In this document: positions 21,253-31,090 of the stretch, piece after piece
Numbering within the stretch: position 1 is the first letter of the stretch
Layout: every line of letters begins with the position of its first letter
Origin: Notolepis coatsorum
Lineage: Eukaryota; Chordata; Actinopteri; Aulopiformes; Paralepididae
NCBI GenBank assembly: GCA_963971535.1
Contig: OZ020590.1
Coordinates: 148,937,680 to 149,001,679 of the forward strand
Direction of reading: 5' to 3'
DNA: 64,000 bases
Position numbers and translations under genes: made by a program
Notes under the pieces: model-generated
Databases searched by the model: none
Told to the model about the DNA's origin: nothing
Seen by the model: the letters and a program-made list of their open reading frames with translations, nothing else

Positions 21253-22322
21253 ATGCACCGATTTGGATCAGTGTGTTATGCGTACCTGCAGGACAGGGGA
21301 AAACCCAAGTCCAAGGATGTAAAAGGATTTTTCGTAGGACACGACAGAGGAAGTCCTGCTTTCCTAGTTTATCACCCCGGTAACGGGAGAGTGCAGAAAC
21401 ACATGCTAGTCAAGTTTGTCACGAAGGCAACCTGTGAGAGCGAGACACAGACAGATGAGCCAGAGCTGGACTCCAGAGCAAGGTGTGTAGAAATAGAAAC
21501 ACATCACCCCAGTGTACTTAGTACAGTTGTGCAGACAGACAGTCAGCAACCCCCAGAGGGCGATGACGAGAAGCACCTGAGGGTGACATCAAGTGCCCCA
21601 AGCAGTGGGAGGTATCCCCCAAGGGAACACAAACCCCCAGAATATCTGCCAGACTATGCCAGGAAATGGAGTGACGAGGAGGACAATACACCTACCCACA
21701 TTGAGTACTACTACAGGGTAGCCAGTGGGGTAAACCTGACCTTTAAGGAGGCCACATTGTCCCCCGAAGAGGGCAGACAGACAGTGGGAGGGAAATGGTT
21801 GTATTCGATCCAGGAGGGTATTGAAGACCACAGTAAATACAAAGTATGGTTCATAGACAATTTATTGAATGCTGAAGAATTGAGCCATATGTTTGGTCCC
21901 ATGTTTAAGTACAGAGGTGGATGAGCTACCAGGTTTAAAATACTGAAAATGGATCTTATGTTTAACCCCATGTTTAAGTACAAAGGTGGGTGGTTTACAA
22001 TGTTAAAGTACAGAGGTGATTCAATGTTTAAATACAAAAGAGGATCTATGTTTAAAATACAGAAGTGGAGGATTTGATCATCGTTCCAGACCACAAAAGA
22101 AAGACCTAGGCAGGTTAAACCATTTTATAGGTATGGACTTCGAACAGTCTGCCAACTGTGTGGAAATATCCCAGAAGAGATATGTGGGGAAAGGTCCTGA
22201 GATGTTTTTGACTGAAGTAAGAAATGTATAGATAAACTGTGGGTAGCTTCATTCTGTTGGACAACCTGTACTCGCCCTGACCTATGTTCTGTAGTGAGTA
22301 AGAGTGTCATAGTATGTTTGTT
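21253..22322 (+). pseudogene. pol: Copia integrase C-terminus and RT remnants
   Basis: The 223-aa frame at 21,253-21,924 begins with F-G-S-V-C-Y-A and K-G-F-F-V-G-H, the Copia post-core integrase region, and ends in K-W-L-Y-S-I, the start of RT. Then 21,930-22,070 holds short tandem repeats with core ATGTTTAAGTACA. At 22,100-22,290 the end of RT reappears (D-L-G-R-L-N-H-F-I-G-M-D-F, then T-C-T-R-P-D). The RT catalytic centre is absent. Confidence 0.75.
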
Positions 22323-22395
22323 GACCCCACAGAGGGGAGTTTGTTTTTTCGGACGCGCATGCTGGAAACGCTGCTGGGTTGAATGTTTGGAAAGT

Positions 22396-23898
22396 ATGGC
22401 ATGTTCATGTGGGAGGATGGATTTTAAGAGGTGCGCCAAGTGGCGGCGTCTGCCTCCGTCGGAACTGTGCATTGAAGACGGGTTGGGGAGTAGTGATCGG
22501 TGGTGGAAGGCGAACAGTGTAATTATGAAGGATCGGGAACAGCGAAGACCTTGCGATTGGTGGCCCCGGCCTGTGAGCGGCTGCCCAGGGTATTGGGAGG
22601 ATCATGATGGTAGTAAATGGAGTGAGTTGGGCAAGATCGACAGAAATAGGGATGAGAATGGTCATGACGAAGGGAAGGGGACGGGTGGTGACAGTATGGA
22701 GTGTAGTGGGGAGGAGAGTGGGGGAGAAGGGTGGACAAAGGTGGGGAAGAAGAGTGAGGTAAGTGAGGGGAAGGGGAGTAAGAGGAAGAAAGTGAGGGGA
22801 GATAGGTCAGAAGGCGAGGGTGGAGGAAATTATGTTGCAGAAGTGATTCATATAGTGGTTAGGTTTGAGGGGGAGGGGGGAGTGAGGAAATTAGGTATGT
22901 TCGAGTTGCCCAAACTCATTGATGAGCAATTAGGTGAGGTAAAGTATGCGAGAGTTTTGGGGGATGGGAATCTGGCCGTAGGGTGTGTTGGTGTGGAGCA
23001 GGTGGAGAGGGCTAGGAAGATGAGGAGCATTGGTGGGGTGGGTATAAGTAAGGTAGTGAGAGTAGGGGAGAAGAGGGAGGGGGGATGTAAGGGGGTGATA
23101 GCTGGGGTACCGGTCGAGGTTAGCGTAGAGCAGCTGGTGGGAGAGTTAAGGGGGGACGTGCGTAATGGCATAGTTAAGGGTGCAGAAAGGATGAAGAGGG
23201 GAGCAGATAGGATAGTGACGGAGATGGTAGTGATTAAGTTTGAGGGTGGGGTTGTTCTTAGTGAGGTGTTTGTAGGGTATAGGGTGTTTAGGGTTAGGGA
23301 ATTTGTTCAGGGTCCTCTTAGGTGTTATAGGTGCCAGGAGTTTGGCCATATAGCTATTTCGTGTAGGAAGGGACAGAGGTGTGCTAGGTGTGGCGGGGAG
23401 CATGACTATGGGAAGTGTGGAGAGGGAGTGAAGCTGAAGTGTTGTAGTTGTGGTGGGGAGCATAGTGTAGCGTTCAGGGGGTGTGAGGTGATGAAGAGGG
23501 AGGTAGTGGTTCAGAGAGTGAGAAGGGAGGGTAAGTTATCGTATGCAGAGGCGGCTAGGAGGGTTGGACAGGGAAGTCAAGATAGGGTGCAGGGGTGTGG
23601 AGAAGGGCATTTGGCAGAGAGGGTAGAGCAGGAGGATAGAGAGAGGGTATGGGAGGAGAAAATTAGTATTGTGGCCTTCGTGGCTGGGGTAGTTAATACT
23701 GCGGCAGAGATTAAGGGTAGAACTGATAGAATAAAGATGATTGTTAGGATAGCGGTTCAACATTTGGGTATGGAAGGTCTGAAATGGAAGGAGGTGGTTA
23801 GGGAATTGAAAAAGGGGGCAGTGGGTGACCAAGGAGTCCAGAGTCAGCCAGAAGGGGGCAAGGAGTGTCTCGCAGAGGGGGCCTCAGTCAGGAAGTAG
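22396..23898 (+). CDS. LINE ORF1 (Gag-like, CCHC zinc knuckles)
   Basis: An unbroken 500-residue frame from the first ATG inside the element (an ATG at 22,294 lies in flanking DNA). A charged, glycine-rich N-terminus is followed by a segment (about residues 150-300) resembling the region before the knuckles in I/Jockey ORF1 proteins. Three C-C-H-C type knuckles follow: C-Y-R-C (about 310-323), C-A-R-C (329-341) and C-C-S-C (349-363), then S-Y-A-E-A-A. Such proteins bind element RNA and act as nucleic-acid chaperones. The frame is complete and shows no stops. Confidence 0.85.
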   Translation: MACSCGRMDFKRCAKWRRLPPSELCIEDGLGSSDRWWKANSVIMKDREQRRPCDWWPRPVSGCPGYWEDHDGSKWSELGKIDRNRDENGHDEGKGTGGDSMECSGEESGGEGWTKVGKKSEVSEGKGSKRKKVRGDRSEGEGGGNYVAEVIHIVVRFEGEGGVRKLGMFELPKLIDEQLGEVKYARVLGDGNLAVGCVGVEQVERARKMRSIGGVGISKVVRVGEKREGGCKGVIAGVPVEVSVEQLVGELRGDVRNGIVKGAERMKRGADRIVTEMVVIKFEGGVVLSEVFVGYRVFRVREFVQGPLRCYRCQEFGHIAISCRKGQRCARCGGEHDYGKCGEGVKLKCCSCGGEHSVAFRGCEVMKREVVVQRVRREGKLSYAEAARRVGQGSQDRVQGCGEGHLAERVEQEDRERVWEEKISIVAFVAGVVNTAAEIKGRTDRIKMIVRIAVQHLGMEGLKWKEVVRELKKGAVGDQGVQSQPEGGKECLAEGASVRK

Positions 23899-24079
23899 CA
23901 GCGTTAGCTGCATTCCATTGGACAATGTAGGGGATGACGGATTCCAGTAGATGGCGGTAAAGTAGAAGGAGAAGAGGACTTGTAACAGTACTACTAGCGT
24001 AGTATTCGAACTGGGGAGGGCAGTAATACACCATGTTGCGTCTACTCTGCCGGAAATTCAAAAGAAGAAGAAGAAGAAG
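23899..24079 (+). other. 3' UTR and (GAA)n tail of the ORF1-only element
   Basis: About 180 bp follow the ORF1 stop and end in GAAGAAGAAG. The end before the tail includes CAGTAATACACC and TCTGCCGG. It probably holds the signal recognised by the partner RT (inferred). Confidence 0.7.
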
Positions 24080-24090
24080 ACCCCACAGAG

Positions 24091-24449
24091 AATAATTGAA
24101 TTACGTCAAAAATATGTTTTTTGTTATCCCAGAGGTGCTGCAGACGGACAGTGGTGTGGGACGGCAAGTTCTGCGCCTATTTCCGGGTCGAACAGCCTGC
24201 AAACGACCTAACGCCTATAGTTTATCACTGGTTAAGCTTAGGCAACTCTTTCGCAGTTGGTTAAGGTTAGAGTTTGGAATCAGGGCAGGCGTTCTATCGC
24301 CATGCTCTAAGACAAACTCTAACGTTAACCAACTTCGAAAGAGCGCCTAAGCTTAACCAGTGTAGAAACGTGCGGTCCCACGATTGGGCGTACATGTCAC
24401 ATGACCTGGCCAATCAGAGACGCGAAAACACAAACGCATTGGTAAAAGC
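24091..24449. repeat. Unclassified sequence with a GGTTAAGGTTAG inverted repeat
   Basis: No gene is seen. An inverted repeat has arms at about 24,228-24,275 and 24,313-24,360; outer ends read CTGGTTAAGCTTAGGC and the complement. The same GGTTAAGGTTAGAG motif forms tandem repeats at 53,851-54,200. Confidence 0.7.
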
Positions 24450-25292
24450 ATACAGGCGGCTGGTACACCTGGAGTGCGCTCTCTTGGGGTATGGGAATGC
24501 AAGCAGAGATGATGCACAGAGTCTTTGTACCTGAGACCCATACCTGAGACGTTGAATAAAGAGATAAGTGAGAAACAACAACCGAGTTGGTGAGTCGTCA
24601 ATAGCGGAAACGCCACAATCTCTTCCACAACCTCCTAATCCGTGGCACGCACTGAGCCAGAGCACTGAGGGGGATGTTTGACGCCCAAAGGACCCTGCAA
24701 GAAGAACATCTGGATCCTTCATTGTCATCACATTCCTTTATGTTGCAATAAAGATCTCCGAGTTTGCTGACATCACCATTTTGTCCCCACGTGTGTTTTC
24801 AACTTGATTTGTTTGAGTTGGCCCAATTCCTGACGATGTTACAATCAGTTTAGATGCAGTGTATTGGCTTCAAGACAACAGAAGGGCTCATGTGAAATCA
24901 TAATGTGTAATTGTGATCCAGATTAGTGTCAGGTGAGGTACTTGAGATTCATTCTTTTTGACAGAAGAGGATTTAATGCCACAGAGAGTGGATATCTTGT
25001 TACCACTTTACTTCATTTATACGGTTCAGTCCCACTGATTTGAAGCATTTAGTCTTGATATTTTTGTCTAATTTATTTTTTAAGTCCAGAGGGCAATTGT
25101 ATCTATGGTGCAGTTATCAAATTATAATGATCATCAATAGCTATCCCAACACACCTATAGTCTCGTACTTAGACTCTTGCATCAACATCATTTGTTGTGA
25201 TAGTTCCTGGTTATTTATTAGATGAGCACCTCATAGAACAGCACAGTCACTCACTCAACCTGAACCTGCTCAGACCTCTCTATGACACAATG
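24450..25292. other. Unit block with LTR-like features
   Basis: Shared with 33,128-34,445 and 57,305-58,660 (there interrupted by a 507-bp solo LTR). A GGCTGGTACACCTGG segment, an AATAAAG signal (about 24,555) and later another CAATAAAG (24,748) suggest old LTR or retroelement 3' sequence. In copies 2 and 3 a TATAAGAGG box precedes it. No coding frame is credible. Confidence 0.45.
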
Positions 25293-25455
25293 GTGACAGT
25301 GGCTCAGGAGGTAGAGCGGTCACCTGGCATTCCGGAGGTTCCCAGTTCAAGTCCCACTCCTCCCGGGCAGCTTGTCGAAGTGTCCTTGAGCAAGACACTT
25401 AACCCCTAACTGCTCCTGATGAGCAGGTTGGCACCTTGTATGCTCTGCCGATGTG
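25293..25455 (+). mobile_element. tRNA-derived SINE (V-SINE/AFC-like)
   Basis: The tRNA-like head carries GTGGCTCAGGAGGTAGAGCGG (A-box side) and GGTTCCCAGTTCAAGTCCC (B-box side). The conserved body TGTCCTTGAGCAAGACACTT and a GATGAGCAGGTTGGCACCTT segment follow. The same architecture appears at 32,772, 34,446, 56,934 and 58,661. Family naming is from general knowledge of vertebrate SINEs. Confidence 0.8.
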
Positions 25456-26512
25456 TACTGTACGTACTGTATACTATAGGGAAGCGCAGTATCCGTGATA
25501 TTCTAATAAAACAAGTCATTAGAATAATATAGCCTATATTGTTCATTCATTACGCACGTAGACTATACTGTATGCACGCGCATGTGCGCAAGCGCGCTGC
25601 GGCAGGTGGCCGCGAGCGCGCAACAAGATGGTATACATTACGGAATATTAATAGTCTATTCCACTAGCTGTGTGATGACAATAATGAGCTGGACAGGGCA
25701 GGCGTGTCTGTATGCAAAAAACTTTGGTCAATGAGTGACGTGTCTCATTCATGCAGGCATCACAGCTGTGATCATTTTGGCGCGTTAAGACAGCCTCTCC
25801 ACGCCGTTGGTGAATCCGGGTGGGATTGTCGTCGACTTTCTCTTATGACCTTCCAAGGTGGTTGTCGTAAGATAAATCTTATGACAATGTTGGTGAATGA
25901 GACCCATTGACTTTGTGAAATTTGCCTTTGTTTTGGTGAAATTGCCTTTGTGTGTGTGTGGCCATAGAGAGCTATAGATAGATTGTTTTGTTATATGTTT
26001 ACATGTCCTGTATATGTATCCCTAATGTGTTATTTTCTCACTTTTCAGGAAGCACGGATGGGGTGCTGCCATTTTATTTGGATATTGTTTTCTCCTGGTT
26101 TTGTTAGGTAAGGGTATAGGGAATGTAATTTCTTTTTACCTATTAGGTTGGTTTATGTTGGAGAATAGTGGTGTTTGTTTGTTGGTTTGGCATTGGCTCA
26201 CCCTTGAGTTACCTGTGCTTCCTTTTTATATCAATAAATACCATTTTGTTTACAAACCTGCATGGTCATCCTTTTCCATCAACCAATGTTTATGTTATAG
26301 CCCTTTACCCTTAGACCTCAGGGGTCGTAATGTTTTAAAGTGAACAAACGACAAAACAAGACTTGGATCAGTTTCTAGATGAAGGTTTATTGATGGTGGT
26401 CATTGTAGTGTAGTGAGAAACATGCCACACATTAAGAATCTAAACCTTCTGAACTGCCTCCGAATGTGTTGATCACCTGTGTGGAAACAAAAAAAATAGA
26501 TAGATAGATAGA
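25456..26512. other. Unclassified unit sequence
   Basis: Matches 35,994-36,553 and 60,113-60,671, except that 25,790-26,190 is present only in copy 1. No gene is seen. A TTAA target near 26,430 is the empty site of the piggyBac element found in copies 2 and 3. Confidence 0.5.
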
Positions 26513-27060
26513 CCTTTAATGTTGAGGCACAATTCTATGGAGGATATACAATTAAAATGTAAATGCCAGAAGACAAATATGAGAGTAATCATGCCATAAT
26601 AAAATCGGAAATGAAAATAGGACATTTGAGATTAAAAAGACAAAGAAAACAAACATTTCCATTTGAAAGTGGAAACTGCACACCTAAAATAAAATGTGAA
26701 AATATGAAATGTTAAGTGAAATCCCCCAAAATAAATTAAAAACTATTTTCTCATATTACTACCTACAATTTGGTTTGAAAATTGAATGTTGGCCTGATGG
26801 TGGGGATGGAAAAAAGGTTATGGGGTCACCAAAACCAATAGGGTTTTTTCATTTAGGTGTTTAGAAAATCTAAATTATTTGATTAAAAGAAAGTCTCTTC
26901 AAGTTATCGTGTTCATACCCAGGATCTGCTGCAGTAGCGGATCCATAATCCCCCCTAATTCTAATAATATAATATACATTATTATGTTTTTTATTACAGT
27001 GTCTATATTCATGTGTGAAAAGTTGTTGGTTCACTTTAAGAAAATGCTGAACTAGTTTCA
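26513..27060. other. AT-rich start block of the unit
   Basis: No gene is seen. Repeated almost base for base at 52,613-53,157 and 63,716-64,000, so it marks the tandem period. Confidence 0.7.
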
Positions 27061-27136
27061 GTAACAAGCTTTTGCTTTTAGCTTGTCAATCAGAATGGAG
27101 TGATTGACAGTGTCGAAAGCTTTTTGGAGGTCCAGC
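27061..27136 (-). mobile_element. LINE-A RT fragment
   Basis: A short piece encoding L-Q-K-A-F-D-T-V-N-H of the LINE-A RT, the same as 11,540-11,605. It is cut at about 27,136 by the LINE-D 3' end. The matching fragment in copy 3 is at 53,158-53,232. Confidence 0.75.
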
Positions 27137-27511
27137 ATTGAGTTTATTAGGATCCCCATTAGCTGTTGCATGACAACAACTAGTCTTCCTGGGGTCCCCA
27201 CAAAGCATAAAACATTACATTCAACAAGACTTTTACAGAACAGTAAATAAATAGAATGAAAACTGATTTCCGAAGTCCATTTTCCTTCAAGCATTGACTT
27301 TCATATTTTCCATCATATACCACTTATTTTCTGATTTTCATTTCATTTGAAAGAAAATAATGATAATAATAATAATGATAATAAAATAAGAATAAAGTAC
27401 TTATATCTGCATTTACAGATGCCAGCTTACAATTATCTTAAGGTACAACTACCTGAAATGAAAATAAAAGAGAAGAATGAATCGCACTGATGAGGGCTCA
27501 CTCACATGCGT

Positions 27512-27609
<98 letters not shown>

Positions 27610-27850
27610 ATGTGCCCTGCTGTGTCATTAACTTACGATCTTTGTGTTTCTAGATGCCTTTTCAATTGTCTTTTGAAACTTGATTTTGTTTTTTCTTTAG
27701 AGGTGTGATCCGGCAAATTGTTCCATTCAGTCATGGCTCTATACAGCACTTTTCGTTGCATTGAGCCTGTTTTTGCTTTATGGACTTGATACCACCCTCT
27801 TGTGGCATGTCTCATCTTGTATGTGTGTATTTCAGAGCTGGGTGTTAATT
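27137..27850 (-). mobile_element. LINE-D 3' end with (GT)n in its UTR
   Basis: On the minus strand the 3' terminus reads ...GGGGATCCTAATAAA, preceded by a UTR with a long AC/GT tract (27,519-27,606). An ORF2 tail frame at 27,633-27,815 has W-N-N-L-P and a terminal F-K-R-Q-L-K-R-H-L. It resembles common fish L2/Maui-like LINE ends. 5'-truncated. The copy-3 equivalent is at 53,233-53,820. Confidence 0.7.
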
Positions 27851-27917
27851 GGCTATAGACACGTAGGATGACTCATCAGCTTGAAGACAAGGAGTGATAC
27901 CGTCAGCCTCTCTTGGA

Positions 27918-29171
27918 CTGGTTTATTATGTGTGTGATGACTGGGGTGATGGCGGCTACTGAGTCTCTGAGGAATTTGGAGGGGATATTGTCATGGCCAG
28001 TGGCCATCTTTGCGGACCCCTAGGTTTTTGTAGAAGGCTAGGATGTGTTCTACCCCAAAATGCCCTGAGTGGGAGGGTAGTTTATTAACCAGTGTTGTGG
28101 CTATGTTTGTAAAGAACATGTTTAAGTAATTGGCCACCTCCAGCTTGTCTGTGATGAGGGTGTTTTCTGTCTTTATGTTGATGTTTGAAAATCTGGTTTT
28201 TAGTTTTTTACTCCAGCCTAGTTGGTTGTCGAGTAATTTCCAAAGTTCACAGGGTTTGTTTTTGTTTTCCTCAGTTTTGTCATTGATGAAATTTCTTTTA
28301 GCCGATTTGATCATGGTGTTTACATTTCTTAGCCTGTTCCTTTATAGTTTGAGTTCAACCACGTGGGCTTAGAGGTCACTGTTTGAGCTTTTGGCAAGCT
28401 TGGACTGACTTTTATGAAATTCAGAGAATTTTTTGTCTCTGGTTTTCATAGCGGTCAGTATCTCTGAGTGCATCCATGGCTCAGTGCGTTTTTTTTTTAC
28501 CCTGGTGGTTCTTAGGGGGGCCATGTTGTTTAGTATTGTTGAGAATTTGGTTTTGAATCCAAGCCATGTTTCTTCAACTAGTGTGCCACTGAGCTCATCT
28601 GACCAGTCTAGGCTCTCCAGTTCTTGGTTAAAGGCCTCACTAGAGTAGGTTTTGAGGTCCCTAGATGTGACTGTTTTGTGACAGCCAGCCTTTTGTTTTA
28701 GCTTTTTGCGAGTACAGAATATCATATAATGATCGCTTAACTCGCATGCTATAACCCTGTTACTGGAGATCCTGGACTTGACACAGTGCAGATCACAAAA
28801 TCTGCCAAAGGACTTGGAAACGGGTGCTTCTTTACGTCGCATATCTGTGTTCCAGTCCCCAATCAGAATTTGTTCTACATCTTCAACTCCAGCTAAACAC
28901 CCATCCAGTGTATCATAAAAGCCACTCTGTTCAGGTGGTCTGTAGATTGTGCCGACTAGTACAGTCTTAGCCCTTTCGGAAAAAAATTCAACCTAAACCG
29001 TTTCAATTGCATTATGATTCAGGTCAGTACGGTTAATGAATTTGGTATCTTTGTGTATGTACATGTGTAATGGAGGTACTGCATATCTATCCACAGTCAC
29101 GAGGGACTTGTATAGTGAAGTGACTGTGGACGCAAGTAAACTTACTCCCCAGAGGCATCCAGACCCACTAC
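27918..29171 (-). pseudogene. LINE-A ORF2 endonuclease and start of RT
   Basis: Second copy of the block at 11,880-13,200. The minus frames at 27,991-28,314 (linker/RT), 28,369-28,842 (endonuclease C-terminal part with S-D-H-Y-M-I-F) and 28,993-29,310 (N-terminal part) are separated by a frameshift near an A run at 28,980 and by stops. The RT is cut at about 27,918. The 5' part is interrupted by a hAT MITE at 29,172. Confidence 0.8.
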
Positions 29172-29460
29172 CAGTGGTGCAGTCGTAATATGGGAACTGG
29201 TTACACGCCACGTGCACGCGCGCTCCCGCGCACGCGCATACATGTCCCCTCAGTTGCGCACAGAACAGATGATTATTATGCATAACAATGGAGATCAAGC
29301 AGCCCCCCACCTTCTCGTAGGTTCCTATTATTATGCAAAGTCTAGGTGAGAAGTGCCGGCTGCCGGCCGGGTAGCTTTCTACAACGGCCGGGTACTTATC
29401 ATTGCGCGCACTTCTGCCCTGAGTGACCTACTAATGTGTGGGTGCACGACTGCACCCCTG
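29172..29460. mobile_element. hAT MITE in the LINE-A copy
   Basis: A 289-bp element with ends CAGTGGTGCAGTCGT and the complement of CAGGGGTGCAGTCGT, flanked by a perfect 8-bp duplication CCCACTAC (29,164-29,171; 29,461-29,468). The empty site is intact at 13,198-13,205. It contains CCTATTATTATGCAAAGTCTAG, shared with the hairpin at 54,447. Confidence 0.93.
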
Positions 29461-29468
29461 CCCACTAC

Positions 29469-30188
29469 TTAGAAGTGAATCCACCTCTTGGTACAGTGGT
29501 CTGCGATGCCGCCCGCGGCGCGGGAGGCGTGAACGCTTTCTGTAACCAACATGCGCTTCCGCGTTTCTCTGATTGGCAGAGCGCTTTCCGCGTTTCTCTG
29601 ATTGGCCGAGCGCGGCTCCCCCTTAAGCTCCAGGAGAGAGGAGAGAGGAGAGAGGCTGAAAACCCGCAGTTCTTGCCTGATGGGAGCCGAATCCCGGATC
29701 CGATTTTTCCTGATGAAACATGGAGGTCCCGAACGCATGGAAGTATTGATTGCGCCGTAACGAATCATTAAAAAAAGTATACCGTTAACTGGAATATGTT
29801 GTGCCTTTACACATATGTTGGATTATGTAATTGGTTTGTCATGACAAACTAATAAAAAAATCGCGATTTACCCGGTGGCTACAACAACACACAGTGACTA
29901 CTAGCCCCTTACGTGACTGCAGTTTGCACTCAGGGCGATCCCTTAACAGGGGTCGAATCAAAACAAACACAATGCAGAGCGAGATCACACCGGCTACACA
30001 TGCAGACACCACCTCCATACTATACTTGTTCCTGTCATTTCTGACGATGGTAGAGGGGAGGTCCAGTCGTGAGAAAAGTAGCATGATGACTAATTTCTGT
30101 ATTGTACCTCACTGTTACTCATTTCACTCTGTATTGTACAGTATATTATATATACACTCTCAGGGGCTCATACAGAAACAAGCATTTC
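29469..30188. repeat. R1 repeat mosaic, inverted part
   Basis: 29,510-29,790 is the reverse complement of the R1 repeat at 15,115-15,380; 29,840-30,188 then matches 14,985-15,550 in direct orientation. A GGTACAGTGGTCTGCGATGC segment at about 29,491 resembles a tRNA A-box. No gene is seen. Confidence 0.6.
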
Positions 30189-30604
30189 GGGGCTTGATTA
30201 CCAGGGCTACCGTGGACAGGGTGAGCAGCTTTAAGTACCTGGGGGTCCACATCTCAGAGGATCTGACATGGTCAACACACATAGACACAGTAGTAAAAAA
30301 GGCGAAACAGCGCCTCTACCACCTGAGACAGTTAAGGAAGTTCAGAGTATCGGGGAAGATACTCCAGTCCTTCTACTCAGGAGCTGTAGAGAGCATCTTG
30401 ACCGGAAACATCACTGCCTGGTATGGAAACAGCACGGCACAGGACAAGAAGGCCCTACAGAGAGTGGTGCGCTCAGCCGAGCGTACAACGGGTATTGCGC
30501 TACCTCCCCTGCAGGCTCTATACAACAAGAGGTGCAAATCCAGAGCCTGCAGGATAATGAAAGCTGCTGAGGTCAGGCAGACGCCTGCGAACCCCAGCCA
30601 CTAG
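30189..30604 (+). pseudogene. LINE-C ORF2 C-terminal region
   Basis: The open frame reads through F-K-Y-L-G-V-H-I-S-E-D-L-T-W, then Y-G-N-S-T-A-Q-D-K-K-A-L-Q-R-V-V and K-R-C-K-S-R-A, the standard thumb/connection of a widespread fish LINE. The catalytic palm is absent (5' truncation). The reading frame ends in a stop at 30,602-30,604; the original tail continues in another frame. Confidence 0.8.
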
Positions 30605-31085
30605 GACGGAGAGGCTTAGGCTCAGCTTCTTCCCCCAGGCCATCAGAGCCTTGAACAATGAACATTGAGTGCCACAGAACACTGAACTACTGAACACAGA
30701 ACACTGAACTATCCACACACAAGCACACACACGACACGCACGCTGTGCACGCTCACACAAAGGCAGCCACTTTAACAAGAGCGGGCACACACTCATGCCG
30801 CACACACGCACACTTATGGCCAAGAGGAAAGGCCACTTTAAACTAGTATAACAACAGGTACAGTGTATTGCACTACTAAAGCTACCTAGCATGTCCTATA
30901 TGCTCTGTAAATAACTATGTACAGATACCGAGATGTCACACCATGTTACCTGTTTATTGCACAATGTTTTTTTTTTTATTGGATTCTATTATATGTTGTA
31001 CCACTGTATTGCACATCGTCGCGGGCAAGACCACCCGCATTTCATTGTATACTTGTAAGGCGTGACAATTAAAACTCTTGACTTG
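30189..31085 (+). mobile_element. LINE-C insertion, 5'-truncated, specific to copy 2
   Basis: Flanked by a 5-bp duplication ATTTC (30,184-30,188; 31,086-31,090). The empty site AAGCATTTCATCAT is present at 15,553. It holds the ORF2 tail and a long 3' UTR ending ...AAAACTCTTGACTTG. A minus copy of the same family is at 37,662-37,775 plus 50,820-51,770. Confidence 0.92.
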
Positions 31086-31090
31086 ATTTC

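Larger units (their letters stand above)
18626..22322 (+). mobile_element. Degraded Ty1/Copia retrotransposon (partial)
   Basis: Order LTR, PBS, gag, protease, integrase, RT remnants is the Copia order (integrase before RT). Frames are broken at about 19,830, 20,230, 20,970-21,250 and 21,925; most of the RT is deleted or replaced by short repeats. The element continues to the ORF1-only LINE at 22,335. What remains on the far side (24,091 on) is not clearly Copia, and the 3' LTR is absent. Found only in copy 1. Confidence 0.85.
22335..24079 (+). mobile_element. ORF1-only I/Nimb-like non-LTR element
   Basis: A 1.7-kb insert with target duplication ACCCCACAGAG (22,324-22,334; 24,080-24,090) and a (GAA)n tail at 24,062-24,079. 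It contains one long ORF1-type frame and a short 3' region, and no ORF2. The architecture recalls half-LINEs such as mammalian HAL1, where an ORF1-only RNA is mobilised by a partner's ORF2. An alternative is internal deletion in a longer copy after insertion. The clean duplication favours insertion in this form. Confidence 0.8.
11490..26512. repeat. Tandem segmental duplication, copy 1
   Basis: Collinear with copy 2 (26,513-52,612) and copy 3 (52,613-63,715). Shared anchors include the LINE-A endonuclease block, the block at 15,770-16,285 (31,300-31,815; 55,465-55,995), that at 17,688-18,017 (31,816-32,140; 55,996-56,320), that at 24,450-25,490 (33,130-34,640; 57,310-58,850) and that at 26,280-26,480. 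It lacks the segment matching 32,235-33,125. Its left boundary is approximate. Confidence 0.8.

Noticed and set aside
25293..25370. Functional tRNA gene
   Set aside because: A-box and B-box sequences are followed by the conserved SINE body, and five copies share it; no complete cloverleaf was evident.
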